Below are positions 10,590 to 18,512 of a stretch of DNA of 30,652 bases, piece by piece. Numbering within the stretch: the first letter of the stretch is position 1; every line of letters starts with the position of its first letter. The DNA is from a virus. The position numbers were made by a program, and so were the translations under genes. The stretch spans positions 1 through 30,652 of IMG/VR virus record IMGVR_UViG_3300027977_000136. The stretch is one strand, 5' to 3'. The notes under the pieces were generated by a model, which ran no database searches, was not told where the DNA came from, and was given only the letters and a program-made list of their open reading frames with translations.

Positions 10590-12990
10590 GGTAGACCTGA
10601 AGGCGCTGGCGATTGCTGAGGACATCACGGCGAAGGCGGAGATTGTCACGCCCATGCCTGAGCCGGTGGTGATACCGGACACGCTGCAGAAGTCTCTTGG
10701 CCCGGAGCCGGATGCGATGTGGATCTACCGCATGGCTGATGGTGCTGCGTTCGGGGCCGTGGCGCGGTGGAACCCGCCGATGAAGCGCAAAGAGATCAGG
10801 CCGATTGTCTGGGACGGCAAGAAGTTCCTGACCTCCGGGTTCGGCAAGGATCGCCCGCTGTATAATGGCGACCTGTTGGCGGCATCGCCGACCGCGCCCG
10901 TGCTGATCGTCGAGGGCGAGAAGGCCGCCGATGGTGCAGCGCAATATGTGCCTGAGGGCTGGGTAATCACGACATGGCAGGGCGGGGCGAAGGCTGTCGA
11001 TCAGACGGACTGGAGCCTGTTGGCTGGTCACGACTGCGTGGTCTGGCCGGATAACGACACGCCGGGGATCGAGGCGGCGCTGGAGATACAGAAGATACTG
11101 GGTGAACAGCGTGTGCCGGTGTCGATTGTGACGCTGAGCGTGGTGTTTCCGGACGGCTGGGATCTGGCCGATGCGCTGCCGCTGAAGGTGAAGCCGCAGC
11201 AGATCACGGACATCCTGCGCCGGGAACTGAAGCGCGCGGCAGTGCCGGAGGCGGCGATTGCGTTGCCCGAGGCGACTGAGGATCCGGACGAGGAGGCCGC
11301 GCGTGAATGGCGACCGCTAGGATATGACCACGACGTTTATTATTTTCACTTACAGAACCGGCAGCAGGTGCTCCCGTTTCATTTGGACCGCCTGCGGACG
11401 AAGGCTGGGTGTCTTGCGATCTATGCTGATAAAAACCACTGGGCGATGCTGCAGGGGAAAACGGACGCCAAAAGCATTGACTGGGATGAGGCTGGTTCGT
11501 TGGTTATCAGGCAGTGTGAAGATGTCGGCGTGTATGATCCTGCCCGAATGCGGGGGCGGGGCGTGTGGCTGGACGAGAGGGAGGGGTCGAGGGTTATCCT
11601 GAACTCAGGGAACAGGCTGCTGGTGGCGCGTCCCGGTTGCGATACGCGGGAGGTGTCACACGTCCGAGTGAAGAGTCGCTATATCTACACGAAGGGTCAC
11701 GACCTGATTTTGGACGTTGATAAGTTCGATGCGCGCGCGACCGACGACGATGGTCGCATGATCCGCGAACTGTGCAACAAGGTGCGCTGGGAGGCGCAGA
11801 TCCACGGCGACCTGTTGGCTGGCTGGATTGCGACGGCGATTGTGTGCGGTGGTCTGGATTGGCGAACGCATGCGTGGGTGACGGGGAATCAGGGTTCGGG
11901 GAAGTCCACGGTGGTGAACATGGTGGCCGGCGCTTGCCTTGGGAACATGGCAATCTATCCGCTGGGCGCCACGACCGAGGCTGGCATCCGGCAGGTGGTA
12001 AAGAATGACGCGATCCCGGTGGTGTTCGACGAGGCGGAGACCGATGAGAAAGAAAACAAGATAGCGTCAGCGGCGCGACGCAAGGCCGTGATGGATTTGA
12101 TGCGGCAGTCGTCGAGCGAGGGCAGGGGGCGGATCCTGAAGGGGTCTGCGAACCATCAGGCGCAGTCGTTCACGATGCGGTCGTCGTTCTTGATGTCGTC
12201 GATTGGCGTGGGGCTGAAGGAGGCTGCCGACCTGACGCGCACCGCGGTGCTGACGATCAGGCCGCTGGATTCGTTCACATCAGAGGAGCGGCGCAAGAGG
12301 GAAGAGGACTTCAAGGACTTCATCGCTCTGGCCTTGTCGATTCCGAAAGACATGCCGCAGCGGTTGTTGGGCAGGCAGCTGGAGAATCTGTTCACGCTGC
12401 GCCACAACATCGTGGTCTTCAAGGAAACGATTGCCACGGTGCTGGCGAACCGCCGTATCGGCGACCAGATTGGGACGCTGTTGGCCGGATGCCACAGCCT
12501 CTACAGCACGAAGCTGTTGGATATGAAGCAGTGCGAGAAGTATCTGGCCACGGTGAACCTCGAAGACTTCCTGCAGGTGAAGGCAGAGCGCGAAGACCGG
12601 GTGCTGCTGAATCACATCGCTCAGGCGACGGTTCGGGTCGAGACGTTGCACGGCGTGCAGGATCGGACTCTTGGGGAACTGCTGATGATCTGCTTCAAAA
12701 TGGACGAACAATCAGACGTTCATCTCAAAGTGGCAGATGACACGCTGGCTCGCTACGGACTGAAGGTTGAGCGCGAGTATGCAATTCCGACGGGGGTGTG
12801 GATTGGCCAGAGCATCACGTCACTGAACAGAATTATGCAGTCGTCGGTCTATCACGAGGGCTGGGTAGGCGTGCTGTTGCGCCATCCTGCCGCGAAGAAG
12901 AGTGAGAACGCGGTCTACTTCAAGGGAACGATGTCGCGTGCAATTTTTATACCAAAAAAAGAGTGGCCAGTAGGGGTATGGGACCGATGA
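10582..12990 (+). CDS. TOPRIM-domain primase/DNA helicase (802 aa)
   Basis: This is the main replication protein. The TOPRIM signature is at about 107-160: VLIVEGEKAADG (E111, E113) and VWPDNDTPG (D157, D159), as in DnaG-type primases and topoisomerases. A P-loop ATPase follows: Walker A GNQGSGKST at 435-443 and Walker B VVFDEAE at 480-486. A DNA-contact region with RQSSSEGRGRILKGS follows. The C-terminal 250 residues are helical and end with GTMSRAIFIPKKEWPVGVW. Together this resembles DUF927/virulence-E-like primase-helicases of phages and mobile elements; I cannot separate these families without a search. It starts 8 nt inside the primase N-domain gene (ATGCGTAA), so the two are coupled. 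It should unwind DNA and lay primers at the phage fork. Confidence 0.85.
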   Translation: MRKVDLKALAIAEDITAKAEIVTPMPEPVVIPDTLQKSLGPEPDAMWIYRMADGAAFGAVARWNPPMKRKEIRPIVWDGKKFLTSGFGKDRPLYNGDLLAASPTAPVLIVEGEKAADGAAQYVPEGWVITTWQGGAKAVDQTDWSLLAGHDCVVWPDNDTPGIEAALEIQKILGEQRVPVSIVTLSVVFPDGWDLADALPLKVKPQQITDILRRELKRAAVPEAAIALPEATEDPDEEAAREWRPLGYDHDVYYFHLQNRQQVLPFHLDRLRTKAGCLAIYADKNHWAMLQGKTDAKSIDWDEAGSLVIRQCEDVGVYDPARMRGRGVWLDEREGSRVILNSGNRLLVARPGCDTREVSHVRVKSRYIYTKGHDLILDVDKFDARATDDDGRMIRELCNKVRWEAQIHGDLLAGWIATAIVCGGLDWRTHAWVTGNQGSGKSTVVNMVAGACLGNMAIYPLGATTEAGIRQVVKNDAIPVVFDEAETDEKENKIASAARRKAVMDLMRQSSSEGRGRILKGSANHQAQSFTMRSSFLMSSIGVGLKEAADLTRTAVLTIRPLDSFTSEERRKREEDFKDFIALALSIPKDMPQRLLGRQLENLFTLRHNIVVFKETIATVLANRRIGDQIGTLLAGCHSLYSTKLLDMKQCEKYLATVNLEDFLQVKAEREDRVLLNHIAQATVRVETLHGVQDRTLGELLMICFKMDEQSDVHLKVADDTLARYGLKVEREYAIPTGVWIGQSITSLNRIMQSSVYHEGWVGVLLRHPAAKKSENAVYFKGTMSRAIFIPKKEWPVGVWDR

Positions 12991-13151
12991 AGAGGGTTAG
13001 CAGTCAGGAGTTAGCGCGTAAGATGGTGCGTGATTGGCCTGATGATGTGCTGATGAAGCGCGAGCCGCGCGAGTTGGCATATACGTATGGCGTGAGTCGT
13101 TCAGAGGCTGAAAAAATCTTCAAAGAAGAACGCTTACGCCGTGATTTATAA
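12987..13151 (+). CDS. Small HTH-like protein (54 aa)
   Basis: I chose ATG 12987, which overlaps the TGA of the helicase gene (ATGA), with AGGGG about 11-14 nt upstream. An ATG at 12978 would lie too close to it. Residues about 27-47, EPRELAYTYGVSRSEAEKIF, fit a helix-turn-helix. The remaining sequence is basic and helical (MVRDWPDDVLMKRE and KEERLRRDL). It may bind DNA near the replication genes; this is an inference from the HTH-like stretch. Confidence 0.55.
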   Translation: MKRVSSQELARKMVRDWPDDVLMKREPRELAYTYGVSRSEAEKIFKEERLRRDL

Positions 13152-13152
13152 G

Positions 13153-13180
13153 TTGAAACTGTGAGTAGAACCCTTAGAAT
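13153..13180 (+). promoter_or_regulatory. Sigma70-type promoter before the gene at 13202
   Basis: TTGAAA (13153-13158) is followed after 16 nt by TAGAAT (13175-13180), five of six to the -10 consensus. Transcription would start near 13187, leaving a leader of about 15 nt with GGAGG at 13192-13196. The gap between stop and start is just long enough for this. The -35 region shares TTGAAACTGT with 10133-10142. Confidence 0.5.
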
Positions 13181-13201
13181 ATCAAAAAACCGGAGGACAG
13201 A

Positions 13202-13429
13202 ATGACGTTTAAAATCGAAGATGGTTACGAGATCCCTGCAGAGCGGCAGCCCCGCAAGCGCCGGGCGAAGTATCCTTGGAACGAACTGAATGTGGGTCAG
13301 AGCTTCTTCGTTGACGGCGCAAAGCTGCGCTCGATGAGCAGCACTGCGTCACACGCTGGTCGTCGTTTGAGTCGTAAGTTTGTTGTGCGTAACGCTGAAC
13401 ATGGCGTCCGCGTTTGGCGTCTTGAATGA
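13202..13429 (+). CDS. Conserved small phage protein, DUF7303-like (75 aa)
   Basis: A strong ribosome site (GGAGG, 5 nt before the start) precedes the ATG at 13202. The sequence is basic: RQPRKRRAKYPWNELNVGQS (14-33), FFVDGAKLRSM, HAGRRLSRKFVVRN and a final VRVWRL. The order KYPW-x4-VGQSFFV, then a Ser/Arg helix, then GVRVWR is the pattern I remember for a recurrent phage family (DUF7303; not verified). These proteins are short, beta-rich and likely to bind nucleic acid. Function unknown. It is the first gene after a promoter candidate. Confidence 0.75.
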   Translation: MTFKIEDGYEIPAERQPRKRRAKYPWNELNVGQSFFVDGAKLRSMSSTASHAGRRLSRKFVVRNAEHGVRVWRLE

Positions 13430-13440
13430 GGAGAGAGAGC

Positions 13441-13620
13441 ATGAAGAAACTGATTATTGCCGCTGTGATTGCAGTGACCGCCGCCACCCCGGCGCTGGCT
13501 ATGGCGAGCTACCTCGTCGCTGAGTGGTATGCCAACGGCAATCACTTCTGCCGCTACGACAACGGCACTGTGCTGAACGTCGGCTATCGTATCTGCCCAC
13601 TGAAGATCGAGGGGGCATGA
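13441..13620 (+). CDS. Small secreted protein with signal peptide (59 aa)
   Basis: I chose ATG 13441 with GAGGAGAGAGC directly upstream; an ATG at 13426 would swallow that site. Residues 1-22 are a standard Sec signal: MKK, a hydrophobic core (LIIAAVIAVTAA) and a cleavage site TPALA-MA. The mature part is about 37 aa with aromatic residues and two cysteines (HFCRYDNGT and YRICPLK), which could form a disulphide in the periplasm. Small periplasmic proteins of phages can act in lysis or in excluding other phages; nothing here decides. The pattern NGNHFCRYDNGTVLNVGYRI seems familiar from alphaproteobacterial phages. Confidence 0.7.
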   Translation: MKKLIIAAVIAVTAATPALAMASYLVAEWYANGNHFCRYDNGTVLNVGYRICPLKIEGA

Positions 13621-13630
13621 GCCATGGCGA

Positions 13631-14173
13631 ATGACCATGAGTAGTTCCAGCGGATCTTTACCGCGCCACTATTACGTGTGGGTGGACTCGTCATTCCTGC
13701 GTGAGCATGGCGCCGGATACGAACCGGCGGTTTGGTTTGGCCTACATAGCCATCCGGGCCGCGCGTGGGGGTGTCATGTTATGCTGGAGTGCGGTGCATT
13801 CTATCGTGGCCTGCCACCCCACGCCATCAGCTTCAGCGCCGATCCGGCATGCACCGACTGGACGCTGCCGCAGGCGCAGATCTGGGATTGCTACGGCACG
13901 GACTTCTCGCTGCTGGTCTATGACTATCTGGACGGGCTACGGGTGCGGGTGAAGAGCGGCGAGGCTGGCGAGTATCTGTTCACGGCGGTGCCGCAGAACG
14001 ATGCGTTCACGCATGAGCCCAGTCAAGGTAAAGAGTTTATGTTCATCCGCACCATTAATGATCGGTTGACCATCGTGCCAACGAATGATCTTTTGTTTGA
14101 AGAGCGTAGCTTTACCGTCGATAAGGGCTGGCCGAGCCTTAAGCGATCCGCTGAGGTTTGGTCATGCGAATGA
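13631..14173 (+). CDS. Conserved protein of unknown function (180 aa)
   Basis: The frame begins ATGACCATG (13631 and 13637). The nearest good ribosome site (GAGGGGG) is better placed for an ATG at 13624 that encodes only MANDHE before a stop, so translation may be coupled. The protein is beta-rich and aromatic: RHYYVWVDSSFLREHG, GYEPAVWFGLHSHPGRAWGC, HVMLECGAFYRGLPPHAISF, WDCYGTDFSLLVYDYLDGL and a C-terminal RSAEVWSCE. The pattern VWFGL-x-SxPxRxWGCHVMLECGA-x-YRGLP is one I associate with conserved phage proteins of unknown role. Conserved Cys, His and Trp could form an active site, but no known motif fits. Confidence 0.75.
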   Translation: MTMSSSSGSLPRHYYVWVDSSFLREHGAGYEPAVWFGLHSHPGRAWGCHVMLECGAFYRGLPPHAISFSADPACTDWTLPQAQIWDCYGTDFSLLVYDYLDGLRVRVKSGEAGEYLFTAVPQNDAFTHEPSQGKEFMFIRTINDRLTIVPTNDLLFEERSFTVDKGWPSLKRSAEVWSCE

Positions 14174-14308
14174 AGAATGCGAATATGCGCCATCCGCGCG
14201 ACTGACTTGGACGGGCCGGGAAGACTTTCCAGTAATTGGAGAGTCGGCACGTCGCCCCCCGCTGGCAGACCGGGCCAAGGTGTCTGCCACTCCCTCTGAG
14301 GACATACA

Positions 14309-15796
14309 ATGCAGCTTCGAGATTACCAAGAATCCGCCGTGCAGGCGGTGCGCGATAGCTTTCGCTCTGGCCACGGGCGCACCCTGCTGGTCAGCCCGAC
14401 CGGCAGCGGCAAGACCGTGATCTTTTCATACATCGCCGCCGGCATGGCGCGGAACAACAAGCGCATCCTGATCTTGGCGCATCGCCGCGAACTGCTGAAG
14501 CAGATCAGTGGCGCGCTGAAGAAGGTCGGCGTGTCGCATGCTGTGATGACCGGGGGATACCGGGGTGTGCCTACGGCGAACGTCGTCGTGGCCTCCGTGT
14601 TCACACTCGTGAAGCGGATGAAGGGTATGAAGCCATTCGATCTGATCATCGGGGACGAGGCGCATCACTTCACGTCGCAGTCTAGCTGGGGCAAGGTCGT
14701 GGCAGGCTTCCCGACAGCGCGCCTGCTTGGCGTCACAGCCACCCCTGAGCGCCTCGACGGCAAGGGGCTGGGTCAGATGTTCGACGACATGGTGATGGGC
14801 CCCACGGTGGCGGAATTGACCGCTCAGGGGTTCCTCTCCCACGCCATCGTCTATGCGCCGAGCGCGCCGGATCTGGGCGGCGTCGGCACCCGCATGGGCG
14901 ACTACGTGCAGAAGCAGCTTGAGGCGGCGATGGTGAAGACCGTCATCACCGGGAGCGCGGTCAAGCACTACGGTAAATACGCGCCGGGCAAGAAGGCTAT
15001 CGCGTTCTGCGTGAGCGTGAGGCACGCGATGGACGTGGCCAAAGACTTCCGGGAGGCAGGCTACACGGCCAGCCACATCGACGGGGGCATGAACGAAGAG
15101 GAACGCGACGGCGTCCTGAAGGCATTCGAGGAGGGCCGGGTGCAGGTGCTGACCAGCTGTGATCTGGTGAGCGAGGGCTTCGACCTGCCGGCGGTGGAGG
15201 TGGCGATCCTGCTGCGCCCGACGAAGTCTCTGGGCCTATACCTGCAGCAGTGCGGACGCGCGATCAGGCCGCACCCTGACAAGGAGAAGACCATCATCCT
15301 CGACCACGCTGGCAACACAGCGCGGCACGGGTTCATCGACGACGACCGCGAGTGGTCGCTGGCTGACGGGTTCGTGCAGGGACGCGGCAAGGGTGACAAG
15401 GCAGAGACGGTGCGGACATGCACCGCCTGCTTCGCCATGCACAGGCCGAGCCCCACCTGCCCAGTGTGCGGTCACGTCTATCCGGTCAAGCCACGCACCG
15501 TGAAGCACGTCGATGGCGATCTGGTGATGATGGCCCGAGAGGGTGAGGAGAATGTCGCGACACCAGAAGGCATGATTCAGAATAAGTTTAAGGTGCTGAC
15601 CAGCGTCGCGCGCAAGCGTGGGTATAAGAACCCGACGCACTGGGCGTTTAATGTCATCTGCGGGCAGGAGGCTGCGCGCATTGCGAAGAAGATGGGCGGG
15701 CGCAATGCTCCCACTACGAACGGGCTAACCGAAGAAGAGAGGACAGCGATATGGAAGATGACGATGGGAACGACTCAGGGCCAGATGCGGTATTGA
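14309..15796 (+). CDS. DEAD/DEAH-type SF2 helicase with C-terminal zinc finger (495 aa)
   Basis: All superfamily 2 motifs are visible. Motif Q-like QLRDYQESAV is at 2-11, I SPTGSGKT at 29-36, Ia AHRREL at 57-62, II DEAH at 116-119, III TAT at 143-145, and the C-terminal RecA lobe holds VLTSCDLVSEGFDLP and QQCGRAIRP (motif VI). After the helicase core come four cysteines, CTAC at 371-374 and CPVC at 384-387, a probable zinc ribbon. The order and length fit phage DNA helicases of the UvsW/RadD-like type, which remodel forks and recombination intermediates. GAGGACATACA precedes the ATG. The last 46 nt overlap the next gene. Confidence 0.9.
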   Translation: MQLRDYQESAVQAVRDSFRSGHGRTLLVSPTGSGKTVIFSYIAAGMARNNKRILILAHRRELLKQISGALKKVGVSHAVMTGGYRGVPTANVVVASVFTLVKRMKGMKPFDLIIGDEAHHFTSQSSWGKVVAGFPTARLLGVTATPERLDGKGLGQMFDDMVMGPTVAELTAQGFLSHAIVYAPSAPDLGGVGTRMGDYVQKQLEAAMVKTVITGSAVKHYGKYAPGKKAIAFCVSVRHAMDVAKDFREAGYTASHIDGGMNEEERDGVLKAFEEGRVQVLTSCDLVSEGFDLPAVEVAILLRPTKSLGLYLQQCGRAIRPHPDKEKTIILDHAGNTARHGFIDDDREWSLADGFVQGRGKGDKAETVRTCTACFAMHRPSPTCPVCGHVYPVKPRTVKHVDGDLVMMAREGEENVATPEGMIQNKFKVLTSVARKRGYKNPTHWAFNVICGQEAARIAKKMGGRNAPTTNGLTEEERTAIWKMTMGTTQGQMRY

Positions 15797-15975
15797 TCCC
15801 TCTGTCGCTGATACAGGCGCTGTCAGTTGGTCTGCTGCGGGCATTGGATGAGTGGCAGGAAGAGCGGGGCATTGATGAGATCGAGGCCAGCAGGTGCTTC
15901 GTGGCGATGGCTGCGGCGGTCAACGCCGCAATGGAATGCCTGAGCGGTGAGACGGAAGGGATGACGTTGCAATGA
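15751..15975 (+). CDS. Small helical protein overlapping the helicase end (74 aa)
   Basis: The ATG at 15751 lies 46 nt inside the helicase gene and follows AGAGGACAGCGAT. The N-terminus is acidic (MEDDDGNDSGPD). The rest is helical: LIPLSLIQALSVGLLRALDE, WQEERGIDEIE and FVAMAAAVNAAMECLSGE. It could be a small oligomeric partner of the helicase or the following nuclease. No family recognised. The stop overlaps the next start (ATGA). Confidence 0.65.
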   Translation: MEDDDGNDSGPDAVLIPLSLIQALSVGLLRALDEWQEERGIDEIEASRCFVAMAAAVNAAMECLSGETEGMTLQ

Positions 15976-16292
15976 AAGAGGCAATACTTCAAGCCGAGAT
16001 CCGCCTCGCTCTGGGGCGCCGCATGGAAATCATGATGTTCCGCATCAACGTCGGCAAGTTCCGCCCTCTGGACGGCGGCGCCCGCGTGATTCAGTCGGCG
16101 CCGGAGGGAACCCCGGACTTGCTGGGCGTCATCACCCCCGGTCGCGCGTTCGCCATCGAGGTGAAAGCCCAGCGCGGTAAGCAGCGTCAGGTGCAGGCTG
16201 CGTGGCAGGTCGCATGGGAAAGGCGCGGTGGTATTTATATTTTAGCCCGCTCTCTCGACGACGTTTACAAGGGGCTTGACATAAAACCGTAG
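15972..16292 (+). CDS. VRR-NUC domain nuclease (106 aa)
   Basis: This is a single-domain nuclease of the PD-(D/E)XK superfamily, VRR-NUC branch. The catalytic signature is G46-T-P-D49 in PEGTPDLLGV, then E63-V-K65 in AFAIEVKAQRGK, followed by Q71 and Q78 in the last helix. The N-terminal helix holds E3 and E9. Length and motif order match stand-alone phage VRR-NUC proteins, which cleave Holliday junctions or branched DNA as dimers. It fits the replication/recombination block: helicase upstream, exonuclease and RecT downstream. The start overlaps the previous stop. A good promoter lies just inside and after its 3' end. Confidence 0.85.
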   Translation: MKEAILQAEIRLALGRRMEIMMFRINVGKFRPLDGGARVIQSAPEGTPDLLGVITPGRAFAIEVKAQRGKQRQVQAAWQVAWERRGGIYILARSLDDVYKGLDIKP

Positions 16293-16305
16293 ACGGCGGT
16301 ATGTC
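16276..16305 (+). promoter_or_regulatory. Promoter of the recombination operon
   Basis: A perfect TTGACA (16276-16281) is followed after 18 nt by TATGTC (16300-16305). Transcription would start near 16312, leaving a leader of about 27 nt with GGAGG before the YqaJ gene. The motif TTGAC..AACCGTA..GGTAT is partly repeated in the divergent region near 3304, which hints at a shared phage-specific promoter type. The -35 box lies in the last codons of the VRR-NUC gene. Confidence 0.55.
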
Positions 16306-16338
16306 TGTAACCCCACAACAACAATACCGGAGGCATAC

Positions 16339-17277
16339 ATGGGAGCACTATCTGTCCGTGACCAGACCCACTGGCACGAGCTACGATCACAACACATAGG
16401 CGCAAGCGATGTCGCGGCACTGTTCGACATGTCGCCGTTCACAACGCTCTGGCAGCTGTGGATGGAGAAGTCTGGCAAGCTGCCGCCTGAGGATCTCTCG
16501 GACAATAAGTCCGTTCAGGCCGGCACGTTCCTCGAAAGCGGCATCGCTAACTGGGCGGCGCACCGCTGGGATATGAAGATCGAGAAGGTCGTCGACTACT
16601 ATACCGCGGATGACTGTCCCGGCATGGGCGCATCGCTGGATTTCCAGACAGACGGTGGCCACCCGGTCGAGATCAAGTGGTCGGCGCACGGCGACGGCTG
16701 GGAGTACGAAGGTGACACGATCACCTGCGCTCCCGACAACTACGTCCTTCAGGTTCTGCATCAGATGGCCTGCACGGATGCTGAGTATGGCTGGCTGATT
16801 GCGCTGATACGGAACGAGCCACGCCGCATGAAGGTTCCCCGCAGTGTGGAAATAATTTCGAAAATTAAATCTCATGTCGCGAAGTTCTGGGACAGCGTCC
16901 GGGCAGGCGAGGAGCCGCCGGTCGACTTCGAGAAAGATGGTGAAGCAGTGGTTCGCCTGCTGGACTTCGTGCCGATGTCTGAGGTGACGCTCACCACGGA
17001 GCATGCCCACCTGTTCCAGACGTATCTGGAGAACGCTGCGATTGAGAAGGAGGCCAAGGCCAAGAAGGACGCAGCAAAGACCGAGCTTCTGACCCTTAGC
17101 ATCGAGGAGATGAAGAAGATGAACACGTCTCAGGAAAAAGCCGTTGTGAAGTGCGGCGACCACAAGCTGTCGATCAGCACCATCAAGGCATCGGTCGGCA
17201 CTGAGATCACCGCCGAGATGATCGGTAACTTCTACGGTGCCCGCTCCGGCTACAAGAAAGTTACGGTGTCAAAATGA
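16339..17277 (+). CDS. YqaJ-type recombination exonuclease (312 aa)
   Basis: This is a lambda-exonuclease-fold (YqaJ) enzyme that degrades one strand from a double-strand end and gives the annealing protein its substrate. IGASDVAALFDMSPF (20-34) is the family N-terminal motif. E66 is in GTFLESGIANW, D101 in MGASLDFQTD, E111-I-K113 is the catalytic pair, and Q138/Q142 are in YVLQVLHQM. The C-terminal third (about 230-312) is a coiled coil plus a basic end. GGAGG lies 7 nt before the ATG. It is the first gene of a four-gene unit with an RHH-like protein, RecT and an SSB-like protein, the usual partners. Confidence 0.9.
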   Translation: MGALSVRDQTHWHELRSQHIGASDVAALFDMSPFTTLWQLWMEKSGKLPPEDLSDNKSVQAGTFLESGIANWAAHRWDMKIEKVVDYYTADDCPGMGASLDFQTDGGHPVEIKWSAHGDGWEYEGDTITCAPDNYVLQVLHQMACTDAEYGWLIALIRNEPRRMKVPRSVEIISKIKSHVAKFWDSVRAGEEPPVDFEKDGEAVVRLLDFVPMSEVTLTTEHAHLFQTYLENAAIEKEAKAKKDAAKTELLTLSIEEMKKMNTSQEKAVVKCGDHKLSISTIKASVGTEITAEMIGNFYGARSGYKKVTVSK

Positions 17278-17459
17278 TAAAGTACACTACGATTAGAAAA
17301 GACGACGTGATGATGCGGGTCGACCGTGAGTTGCTGGCACAGCTACGCACCCTCACCAAGCGCCACCCGCTCAAGCCCACCCTGCGCGCCACCGTTGAGC
17401 GCGCGATTGAACTCATGATTGAAGATCTCGAAGAGGAACTGAGCAATGTCAGCAAGTAA
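17274..17459 (+). CDS. Small ribbon-helix-helix-like protein (61 aa)
   Basis: The start overlaps the exonuclease stop (ATGA). Residues 6-16 (TIRKDDVMMRV) read as a short strand. Two helices follow, 18-30 (RELLAQLRTLTKR) and 37-55 (LRATVERAIELMIEDLEEEL). This is the order of ribbon-helix-helix DNA-binding proteins, which act as dimers. It could be a regulator of the recombination operon, or a small partner of RecT. The gene overlaps the start of recT by 14 nt. The fold call is from pattern only. Confidence 0.55.
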   Translation: MIKYTTIRKDDVMMRVDRELLAQLRTLTKRHPLKPTLRATVERAIELMIEDLEEELSNVSK

Positions 17460-18501
17460 TCTCCCGGCCAAACCGATGGACCGGTTCAAGCAGGAGCTCG
17501 CCATGCGCGAGAGTCACCTGCGTAGCCTTCTGCCGCAGGCGATGAGCGTCGATAAATTCCAAGGCATCGTCGTCGCCGCTGTGGCCGACAACATGGACCT
17601 GCTGGACTGTGACCGCGGCTCGCTGCTGAAGGCGTGCCTGAGCGCCGCAGAACTGGGCCTGAGCCTCAACAAGAACATGGGTGAGGCAGACATCCTGAAG
17701 GTATGGGATGGGCGCCTAAAGAAGAACGTGGCGCAATTCCGGCCCCGCTATAAGGGCCTGATGAAGCTTGCCATGCAGTCCGGTGAGGTGCTGAAGATTG
17801 AAAGCCGGCTGGTCCACGAGAACGATCTGTTCGAGGTTGTGGAAGGTCTGGACTCCAGCATCGTCCACAAGCACGGACTGTCCAATCGCGGCGCGATGGT
17901 CGGTGCCTACTGCGTGTGGAAGCTGAAGAACGGCGAGACCCAGTTCGAGGTGATGAGCAAGGAACAGATCCTTGCTATCCGCGACCGCTCATCGGCTAAG
18001 ACCAAGGACGGCAACATCGTCGGCCCGTGGAAGACGGACGAAGCCGAAATGTGGCGCAAGACCGTGGTCCGCCGGGCCAGCAAGTACATGCCGCTCTCGA
18101 CCGAAGCGCAGCGCGCCGTGGCCGTGGACAATCAGGCGGAGGGTGTGATCGAGGCCGATGAGATCACCGGCAGCGAGGTCGATATCACGGGCTTCGATAT
18201 CACGGACTTCGATGAGACCCCTGTCGCGGAAGTGCAGGTGCAGAGCCTCGAAGAGAAGCTGGCAGCCAAGACAACGGCAGTGCCGCGCCAGAAGAAGGAG
18301 CTCCACATCGACGTTCTGGAACCTCGGGAAGAAGGCGACATGGTTGATTGGGATGAATGGTGCAATGCGGCACACGACATCGTTGTAAAGCTCACTCAGG
18401 AAGAGCGCGGCGAGTGGCGGGAACTGCACAACGGCTACCTCGACGAAGCCGAGCTCATGTCCCCGCGCGGCGCCTTGAAGCTGCTGAAACTGTTTAACTG
18501 A
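17446..18501 (+). CDS. recT: RecT-family single-strand annealing protein (351 aa)
   Basis: This ATP-independent annealing protein pairs the strand left by the YqaJ exonuclease with its complement. The RecT core is at about 35-225: FQGIVVAAVADNMDLLDCDR, LLKACLSAAELGLSLNKNMG, AQFRPRYKGLMKLAMQSGEV, MVGAYCVWKLKNGETQFEVM, and EAEMWRKTVVRRASKYMPLS, the strongest family signature. The C-terminal part (about 240-351) is acidic and variable, a likely protein-contact region. It overlaps the RHH-like gene by 14 nt and is followed after 11 nt by the SSB-like gene. Lengths and order match phage exonuclease-annealase pairs. Confidence 0.92.
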   Translation: MSASNLPAKPMDRFKQELAMRESHLRSLLPQAMSVDKFQGIVVAAVADNMDLLDCDRGSLLKACLSAAELGLSLNKNMGEADILKVWDGRLKKNVAQFRPRYKGLMKLAMQSGEVLKIESRLVHENDLFEVVEGLDSSIVHKHGLSNRGAMVGAYCVWKLKNGETQFEVMSKEQILAIRDRSSAKTKDGNIVGPWKTDEAEMWRKTVVRRASKYMPLSTEAQRAVAVDNQAEGVIEADEITGSEVDITGFDITDFDETPVAEVQVQSLEEKLAAKTTAVPRQKKELHIDVLEPREEGDMVDWDEWCNAAHDIVVKLTQEERGEWRELHNGYLDEAELMSPRGALKLLKLFN

Positions 18502-18512
18502 GGAGAGAGTGA

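Noticed and set aside
14174-14308. Gene or RNA in the gap before the SF2 helicase
   Set aside because: Only a 13-aa frame and no tRNA-like or terminator structure could be found.
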